The translations under genes were made by a program, and so were the position numbers. Below, piece by piece: positions 56,889 through 64,000 of a stretch of 64,000 nt of DNA. Source of the DNA: Otis tarda (taxonomy: Eukaryota; Chordata; Aves; Otidiformes; Otididae); NCBI GenBank assembly GCA_026413225.1, contig CM048575.1:1578001-1642000 (forward strand), written 5' to 3'. Under the pieces are notes generated by a model. That model saw nothing but the letters and a program-made list of their open reading frames with translations, searched no databases and was not told where the DNA came from. Position 1 is the stretch's first letter; the number at the start of each line of letters is the position of its first letter.

Positions 56889-59800
56889 CAAATGTGCCAC
56901 TGTTCCTACAGACGGTGGCTCTCCCCTGCATCCTGCCTGCACAGCGTACGTCTCAGCCTCGCAGTGCTGGAAGCACAACATCCTCTCAACGTGTTTTTAT
57001 GTTGTTTTTATCGTGTTGTACTTTGCCTCGAGCTCCTGACTCTGCTATCTCCGCTCTAAGCAAGGCACGTCTTCCACCCAGCAGCAATTCCCCAGGCAGG
57101 TGCAGGCCGCAGGAATCCAACGGCTGCAGCTCGATGTCTGGCACCAGCCTGGGCAGTCTCAGGTACCATCACCTGGAGCTGGCACACTCCAGTCAGCCGA
57201 GCGGCATTCTAGGCCAGGAACAGCAGATTAGGGTGGACCAAGCATCTTCCTGTGCTCTGAACAAGCACACAGTTCATGGCCTTAGCCAGCCTTAGGTAGA
57301 AGCATTCACCATCTGTCACCACGTGTCACAACCCTTGCAACAAGAATGCTAACAGTTCCTCTCCCAACTTGCAGCTGTACTCCTCTCGTCCCCTCCACGT
57401 ACCTGGCAGCAATGCTCCTTGGTGTAAGAGACACCTTCACTTCTTCATGGAAGCGCTGGCCTGACATCCGCTCCATCTGGCCTGGCTTATGAGGGAAGAC
57501 TCACCTGTCTTGCTCCCCCGAGTCACAGGAAGCCTTCGTCTAGTCCAGGAACTTGTTAATCCATCTGGGATGAGAAATGCCCGTGTCGGCTCGGTGCACC
57601 AGTTCAAGGACTAGGAAAGCTGGGGGAGCGTTCTGGAGATACAAATTTTTATTTATATCCAATTATTTCATACATTTTGGGCTGGCTTTCGCCTTTGGTA
57701 TGTGGAAAGTTAGGGCCTTGCTGAATTTGGATGACAAAATAAAGCTTTAGAAAGACAGCCCATACTCAGAAAAAGCTCTTAAAGGGTTTGGTAGTTCAAT
57801 GCGTTAAAAAAAAAAAAAAAAATAATCCCACTTCCACAGCAGGTGAAGACAAGATCCTTATTATGGATTTTTTTAATGATGGCAATACATTCCATTGCTG
57901 TCTCCCAAAATCTTTCAGATCTACTGAGCCCAGTCACATCACTGTTTCAACAGAACAGTCCCTACCCGGTGGCTCAGACTGTCAGTGCTGGGACAGGAGC
58001 ATCACAGAGCCAGCTCCTCCCACGTGAAATGGGTATTTCCAAGGAGAGCAGCACCGCCTGCTATTTTTCTAAACTGGGTGAAATCTCTCCTGTACAGGGC
58101 AGTACCTACTTGCTTAACTTTAAAATCATTAGTCTTCAATTAAAATTAATGAGATAATTTTCTTTCTTCCCAGCATTGTTCTGACCCCTGTTTCACCCAC
58201 GGGCAGAAGCCGCTCCTTAGGTAGAAGACACAAACCAGAGAAGATGCAGCAAGTGGAGCTGCATTACCACGAGACAGTTCTTGCTTTTCAACACCGCTGC
58301 ACATTCATGGAAAGTTTCTTGCCCCAGCACTCCCCCTTCCCAATGAGCTTTATGCATTCTACTCACTCATATAAAAATAAACTCCTAAAAAATAACGGCC
58401 CTGAGTAGCACTTACAGCAGAGCAGCTCAGGTTCAGTGGGATCTGAGTTCAGCCCAAGGCAAGGGAGCTGTCAGGGGCAGAAGGCATTTCTACTCCGAGG
58501 CACGCAGAGCTCTCCTGATTTGGGGAGCTCTCCTGATGGAAACAGGAGACAAGAAGGAGCTCTCATTTCAAAACAGTTGGTGTCAGTTTAGCAGATCTGC
58601 TCGAAAATGCTTGACTACTCCAGTACAGCGCAGTCCGCAGCCGCCACACATTTCCAAAATGATGGTGCAAAACCAACAACGAGTCTGCGTTCTCTCTCAT
58701 GCAGCCTTTTCTGGGTGCGCTGGAGAGAAGGGGGGGAAATCAGTCCAATCTCTACCAAGAAACAGTTTGAAATTTGTGACTCTGTTTTCCAGATTTATTT
58801 CTTACTCTCCTCAGTGTGTTTAGATTTGTTGGATTTGCATATCAGGGGAGATTATTTTTTCTACTTTCAGCCTTGGAAGAGCAGGCAGGTGTGGAGCAAT
58901 CAAACACCATTGAGCTTTAAACGTTAAGGAAGCTTCTGCTGTGGGCTGTGCAGCTTCCTCATCTCCTTGTCATCTGTTTATATTTATATATAAAACTGCT
59001 ACTGCCTTGTGGGCTCAGCTGTTCAATCCTGCAGCTGGGCAAGGGTGGTCTTATACCCTCAGAAGTTATTTCAGATCCTTGTCTCAACCTTATTACTCCT
59101 CTGCTCTGCAAATGCAAGCCTAGAAGCCTTCAGGGTTCATGGGGAAGAGCTTATTCTATCAGATCTTAAAATAACTGGGTGCAGCATGTATACAACAGGA
59201 TGTACAACAACACATGAGTGTCTTTGTCCTTCTCTTCTCCTGCGAGAGTCAACACCACTAGCTAACAACACATGAGAACAGTGCTAGGAGAAGGCCAGGG
59301 CCGTATCATCATATCAAAGTTAGTTACTCCTAGCTTCCCTTCACCCCCAACGTGTCAACATGTTGATATTGATTTGGAAATAAGCATGCTTCGTAACTGG
59401 TTAAAAAGAAGGGCTCTGCAGCTTTTAAAAAGCTCTATTCCTGTTAGATATGCTTTCCAAAGTCAAAAAAAGGCCAAATAAAAAGATGCAACAACAGCAG
59501 GTTCCAAGCCAATGCAGAGGAATCACTGTAACTCTGGATACGTCACCACAGAGCCGCAGAAGAGCGGCTCCTGTTTGCACTGCTCATCTCCACGGGAGAT
59601 GCTCATCTCCACGGGACTGTGACTCCTCTGCTCTCAGAGCTGGGAAAAGCTGACGTGGTGAGAGGGGAGGAATCTGGCTGTGGTCCATCAGCAGAGACAG
59701 CAAAGGCAGGGAGGGAACGTGGGGCTCCTCCATCAGAGCTCCATCCTCCAGGCCACCTGGGACACCACGAGAAGTTACGGGAACCAGACACGGGACGCTC

Positions 59801-60257
59801 GTTTGCTGATGATGGATGGGGAACAATTGAAGGCAACTTGCTTCTCCGCAGCAAGGCGGTCTCCAGACAGCAGCCAGCGCTGAGTTTTGCCCATCCACTG
59901 GACAGATATTGATGACTGGGAAGAGGACATAGCAAGAAGAGATAAATGAACCAAGAGTCCAGAGTCCCACTCCTAACTCCTAACACTACTTTAATAAGAA
60001 CACAGGCACACAGCAACCGCGCCAGCCAGGCCTGGTTTTGAGAGCTCTGTGAAGGCTTCAAAGAAGAGATAAATGGAGCATCAGTTTCAAGCCGGTGAGT
60101 TTCTGATGAATAGAAATGGTTTTGTGTGCATAGAGGATCCTACCAGAGAAATGGAAACCATTCCTCAAAGACTACGAGAGAAAGTCAATTCCCTTCGGAA
60201 AATGAGGCAGTTACGGCTGGAGGAAGGGGGAGGGTATCAGCACATTATAATACATGC
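56889..60257. other. Unique sequence, no gene recognised
   Basis: No exon is recognised. An A17 run lies at about 57805-57821. Short duplications are at 58507-58537 (GAGCTCTCCTGAT, period 18) and 59582-59616 (GCTCATCTCCACGGGA, period 19). At 59.58-60.06 kb overlapping frames on both strands (128 and 152 codons minus, 97 plus) lack motifs. A 15-bp direct repeat brackets 59949-60060 (separate entry). Confidence 0.45.
59934..60075. repeat. 15-bp perfect direct repeat around a 112-bp segment
   Basis: AAGAAGAGATAAATG occurs at 59934-59948 and again at 60061-60075. The 112 bp between (59949-60060) has no recognised family, no poly-A tail and no terminal inverted repeat. The layout resembles a target site duplication around a small insertion, but could also be a local duplication. 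Confidence 0.6.
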
Positions 60258-60790
60258 ATGGTTTTAAGCTGGTGGACACCCTTCACAAGATGATTTTGAC
60301 GCGCGGATCAAACTCTACAACTCAGAAAGAGTTACAAAGCGGGCATGTTTATTCAGCACCGGGTGCGTGGGGGATCGCTCCTCCAAAAGCACACACACCG
60401 ACAGCACATTTTACCAAAAATTTATTTGGTGCAGGTACACACATCCATAGGATTGCACAATACAGACATACATGTGCATGAGTGAAGTGGGGTTATTTAA
60501 AAAACACTTGCATTAGCATTTCAGATCTGTCTCTCTTGGTCGTTCACTTCTCCAGGGGTCTGATCTTCCTCTAGATGAACTTTAGTCATTCACCCACGCT
60601 CTCCTTTCACTTGGGGATTTCAGCAGTTTCCTGACTTCTGACCGAACTAACTAGTTATGGAACTAACATTCCATCCTTTGCTAGACATATTCATCCTTGA
60701 CAAATACCAGTCCTTGATAAGCTTAAGTGAGTTTCAAGGCAAACAGGATTGATAGTCATTCTCTAGCAGACAGTTAGTCTCCTAAATCAA
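60258..60790 (-). mobile_element. ERVK-like LTR, limits approximate
   Basis: Read on the minus strand, the segment contains the block AATAAACATGCCCGCTTTGT followed by AACTCTTTCTGAGTTGTAGA and TTTGATCCGCGCGTCAAAAT. This is the R/U5 style I associate with avian ERVK LTRs. The AATAAA signal is at 60348-60353, and a TTTAAATA-like box lies upstream at about 60490-60500. I found no convincing target duplication, so both limits are uncertain: the U5 side ends somewhere at 60258-60275 and the U3 side at 60780 or beyond. No internal viral region is seen next to it, so it is probably a solo or partial LTR. Confidence 0.5.
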
Positions 60791-63745
60791 GCAATATTTA
60801 GCAGACTGTTAACTCCCTGTATCAATTTGGTTGTGCAAAACGCACTGAAATCACAGAGTTCAGGGGAGTCGGCCCCATGGTTAAGCCGTGGCACGGGAGG
60901 GAGAAGGCGAGGGGCTGAGCAGCACGAGGATGAACTATCACCAGTTCCTGCTGCCGCTAAGGGTGCGAACCAGCAAGGCCTCTGGTGTAGAAGCATCCAG
61001 ATGCATTTTGCTAGCAAGGACGCTAAGTCACGTCCAATTATATCCTCTGTGCCCTATCCCTAAGGGATGGGCCTTGTGCACTGAATTTCAGATTAAAAAC
61101 CTCAGGGTTTGTTACTGAAATAAACCTGCCTCTTGCCTTAGTCTAACCTCCCCGGGTTTGCAGGGGATAACGAAACTGAATTTTGCTCTTTGCATCTGCG
61201 TGCCCTGTTTAAATCCACAGGATGGGATGACACCGTTAGTTCCTACAGCGGCACACTGTCTTTCCAGTTAGTCTCTAACACTCCTTCCTGCGATACAGGC
61301 AGCAGGGCAACCCAAACCAAAACAAAACAATCAGAGTCTGTCTCCAAAGCCCTGACAGCAACACTCTTCCTGCTCATCAGGAGCTTTGTTTTTTGAGAGC
61401 CTGTGCTTTGAAAGCGCAAGCTGAGGACTATCAAGTCTCCCTGGCTAGCTGATAGCCAAAACAAGTATGTCGCAAGCCTGTACCCATAACATCAAGCCCT
61501 CTCCAAAAAGAGCCAAAATTAAACAACCCATTAATGTCAACAGGAATGTTTTCCCCACCTTGACAACAGTGGGCTTTGGCTCAGGGTAAGTGACATTATC
61601 CTCAAGATGCTCAGCTCCCAATTTCAGAGATCCCAGCAGAATTTCTCAGCCTGCCGCTCGCAGCACCCCCAGTGCTCAGCGCCGCTCTATTTACTCACGC
61701 ACGGCCAGGTGCTTGCAGAATAGATGCTGTCATAGCTGTTTAAGCTCCTAGATAACTGCTCCAGTAGGACAACCGGTTTACAAGCAATTCTGATGAGGCC
61801 ATTAGATACTCTGCCATCAGCGCTAATCAGCGCGACTGGAGTTGTTGAATATACTCGCAAAGCGCTCCCGTCAGCTCCGAGAAATAACGCAAAACTCATG
61901 TTGCCTTATAATTTCCCGTGCAAATTTATCACATCCGGTGAAGGTATGAATTCCGCATCATGTCCAAAAGCTGTCAAAAAAAAAAAAAAAAAAAGTCTAT
62001 TTTCCGCTTAACCGTACGCTGTGATGACGGTATTGCGACAGCTCATTTTCTATAACGAGCTCATCAATGTGAAGTAGCATTAGGGATATGGCAAAACACA
62101 CAGAAATTGAGCTGATCTGCAATAATTTCAGTCTTGGTAGCACCACCTCGCACCTGAAACTGGCTCCATGGCCACTACTAGCCCAGCAGAGCTGTTAGTA
62201 GGGACAGCACCCAGAGACATGGTACCACGCTTAGTACTGAAAATCATCCCATTAAAAAAACAAAAAAAAAAGGCATAGAAACATCACAGTAAGTGGTTGT
62301 GACGAGCAAATCTGTGGAGCCGCATTACTGTCTGAACGATAGGCTCCTGGTGCAGCTGGGTACTTAGGCAGGTGTGAAACCTGGACTAGGCTGTTCATTC
62401 CGTCAGGATTGCTCAGGTGCTTGAAGTCAGGGACTGCCTGCATGCTCCTAAATGACATGACAAGCTGGGGGCAGCTTTCTGGCTGTTTTTGAGTAAAAGG
62501 CTCCATTAAAGAACTCTTAGCTCTTCAGCTTAGAAGAAAAACCACACTTTTTTCCCCTCAGTGGGCTTCTGATTCAGTTCAAGCGGCTCATGGCAATGAT
62601 TAGGGCTTTCCTGGCTACCCACGGTGATGTGGGCAAACCAGCAGCCATCACCTCCGGGGTTCTCCGGGCTGCATCCAGCACCCGTGGTTTCATCTCAGGG
62701 CCAGGAGTTCTGGAGGACACTGCTTAGCTGGCTGGGGCAGAAAGCAGCACAATTTGGTTTGTACAAGCTGAGGTTTTGCTAGTTTTGGTGTCATGAGTTC
62801 AAGGAATGAACCCAGATGAAGAGATGCAGGAACAAGGACAACCTTGTCTGAAATGGGGTTTTCAGCACTATCGCAGTGCAGGCTGTGAACAGCAACACAC
62901 ACCACAGACCTGAAACCAGAGCTCACCATTTGCCAGGGCAAGGAACTAAGAACACTTTTATTTACATTCAGGCCATTTCCACATCACCCTAGCTAACAGG
63001 ATCCCCCAGCTAACACGCAGAGCTCTCACAAACCTGAGCCCTATCTGCACACAGATAACCCACAACTTGGAAGATCCAACTACAGGTAATGGAGGTGAGG
63101 AGGTAATGGAGTTTATTAATATTTATGTTTTCCTACACCTTTCTTTGGCTTCAGACATGTGAGTGAAGAAGCACACTGAGACCTTGCAGAACTGCATGAT
63201 TTGTAAGTTCTTTTTCCCTCCTTCCCCCCTGGGTCTCAGCAGCCATCCCTCAGAGCAGACCCTATCTATGGGCAGCCGACGGCACGCAGAGCACACCCCA
63301 GCTGCGTACAGCACAGCCAGGCCTTCACGGACCACAAGCAGCAACAGGTTTGAGTCATGCAAGTCTGTCACCACCACCTCATTTATATCGGCTGTAGCCA
63401 TGTCTGAACATAGAGAAACCACTGTTGTCATCCCCAGCTCCCTCAGGGTATCTCACAGTGGGAGGAAGGGCTCTCCATCCTCAGGAATCAAACCATTCCA
63501 GGCAGCAGAGTTCAAACACTCGGGTATTTTACTGTGGCTGTATTTTATAGTAGCGCCATAAAGGCAATAAAACAAAAGGTTAATACTAGCAAGTTCATAA
63601 ATTTAATAGTCAAGGATTAGTACATTCTTGTTCATCTTCTCTTTACTGAAATTTTAGATATAAGGGTTTAGATTTGCCCTTGCACAAAGTTCCTGAGGCA
63701 GGATGGCCAGTCTGGGCAGGTAAATAGTTTAAGTCCCAGCAATAA
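60791..63745. other. Unique sequence, no gene recognised
   Basis: The part 61690-61950 has several CpG sites together with TAATCAGCGC, GAAATAACGC and AATTTATCAC-like cores, and looks like a possible regulatory element. An A18 run follows at about 61977-61994. At 63.12-63.56 kb both strands are open (102 codons minus, 132 plus). The minus frame contains MATADINEVVVTDLHDSN, which I cannot place in a family. Confidence 0.45.
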
Positions 63746-64000
63746 GTCCCTGTACTCGGCACTGGTGAGGCCGCACCTCGAGTACTGTGTTCAGTTTTGG
63801 GCCCCTCACTGCAAGAAAGACATTGAGGCCCTGGAACGCGTTCAGAGGAGGGCTACAAAGCTGGTGAGGGGTCTGGAGCACAGGCCTTATGAGGAGTGGC
63901 TGGGGGAGCTGGGATTGTTCAGTCTGGAGAGGAGGAGGCTCAGGGGAGACCTTATAGCTCTCTATAACTTCCCGAAGGGAGGTTGTAGTGAGCTAGGGGT
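63746..64000 (+). mobile_element. CR1 LINE, 5'-truncated, cut by window edge
   Basis: CR1 of the same general type as the copy at 49828. It starts at GTCCCTGTACTCGGCACTGG and continues beyond the window, so its 3' end is not visible. The nucleotide sequence is close to what I recall as the CR1 consensus here, so it may be one of the younger copies. Confidence 0.94.
63747..64000 (+). pseudogene. CR1 ORF2 C-terminal fragment, open to the window edge
   Basis: The frame beginning at 63747 is open for all 84 codons visible. Blocks in order: [60 protein letters not shown] and [13 protein letters not shown]. These are the C-terminal blocks of CR1 reverse transcriptase. There is no start codon and no catalytic centre, so this is a fragment of a dead element, not a gene. 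Whether it stays open to the natural ORF2 stop cannot be seen here. Confidence 0.85.

Noticed and set aside
57738-57825. AATAAA followed by an A17 run, like a processed pseudogene tail
   Set aside because: The gap of about 60 bases is too long, the upstream DNA has no gene match, and no flanking duplication was found.
1-64000. CRISPR arrays, operons, ribosome binding sites, origins, attachment sites
   Set aside because: The window is vertebrate DNA; no regularly spaced short repeat array or bacterial gene organisation is present.

Overview
The window reads as bird DNA, most likely from a neoavian species. Every recognisable interspersed repeat is an avian type: CR1 LINEs with the bird 3' end (ATTCTRTGAT repeats), solo LTRs of an avian ERVL-like family with 5-bp target duplications, and one ERVK-like LTR. 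There is no Alu, L1 or B1, and no bacterial gene organisation. I recognise no host protein-coding exon, tRNA, rRNA or snRNA in the 64 kb. The many short open frames lie on both strands, match no family I know, and often sit inside repeats. The simplest reading is an intergenic stretch or a large intron.

Layout. From 1 to about 21.4 kb the DNA is mostly unique and AT-leaning, with one CR1 tail (608-745) and one decayed, much older CR1-like reverse transcriptase scrap near 11.8 kb. At 21.4-22.0 kb there is a pair of diverged direct repeats of unknown family, followed by a CR1 (22.5 kb) and a three-unit minisatellite (23.1 kb). From 27.4 to 42.2 kb the window is repeat-dense. It holds CR1 copies at 27.5, 36.1, 38.7 and 42.0 kb and four solo LTRs of one ~1.14-kb family (30395-31539 minus, 32823-33973 minus, 34170-35312 plus, 39834-40970 minus). 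The middle two form an inverted pair only 196 bp apart. From 42.2 to 64 kb the DNA is again mostly unique, with a CR1 of another subfamily at 49.8 kb, a 449-bp solo LTR at 56.4 kb, an ERVK-like LTR near 60.3 kb, and a CR1 running off the right edge at 63.7 kb.

How the parts relate. The five ERVL-like insertions are all solo LTRs. Four keep a perfect 5-bp target duplication and the fifth matches at four of five bases, so each was lost by recombination within one provirus rather than between insertions. The 449-bp LTR shares its last ~85 bp with the 1.14-kb family but has a different front part, which suggests modular LTR evolution. Several AT-rich segments dense in homeodomain-type TAAT cores (notably 54.03-54.24, 54.78-55.06 and 61.69-61.95 kb) look like possible conserved non-coding elements; this is inference from sequence texture only.

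I found no convincing novel biological system. The observations most worth a second look are the LTR cluster with its inverted pair, the modular LTR relationship, the unexplained 21.4/21.9-kb repeat pair, the 15-bp direct repeat around 60.0 kb, and the TAATTA plus E-box palindrome at 54.83 kb.
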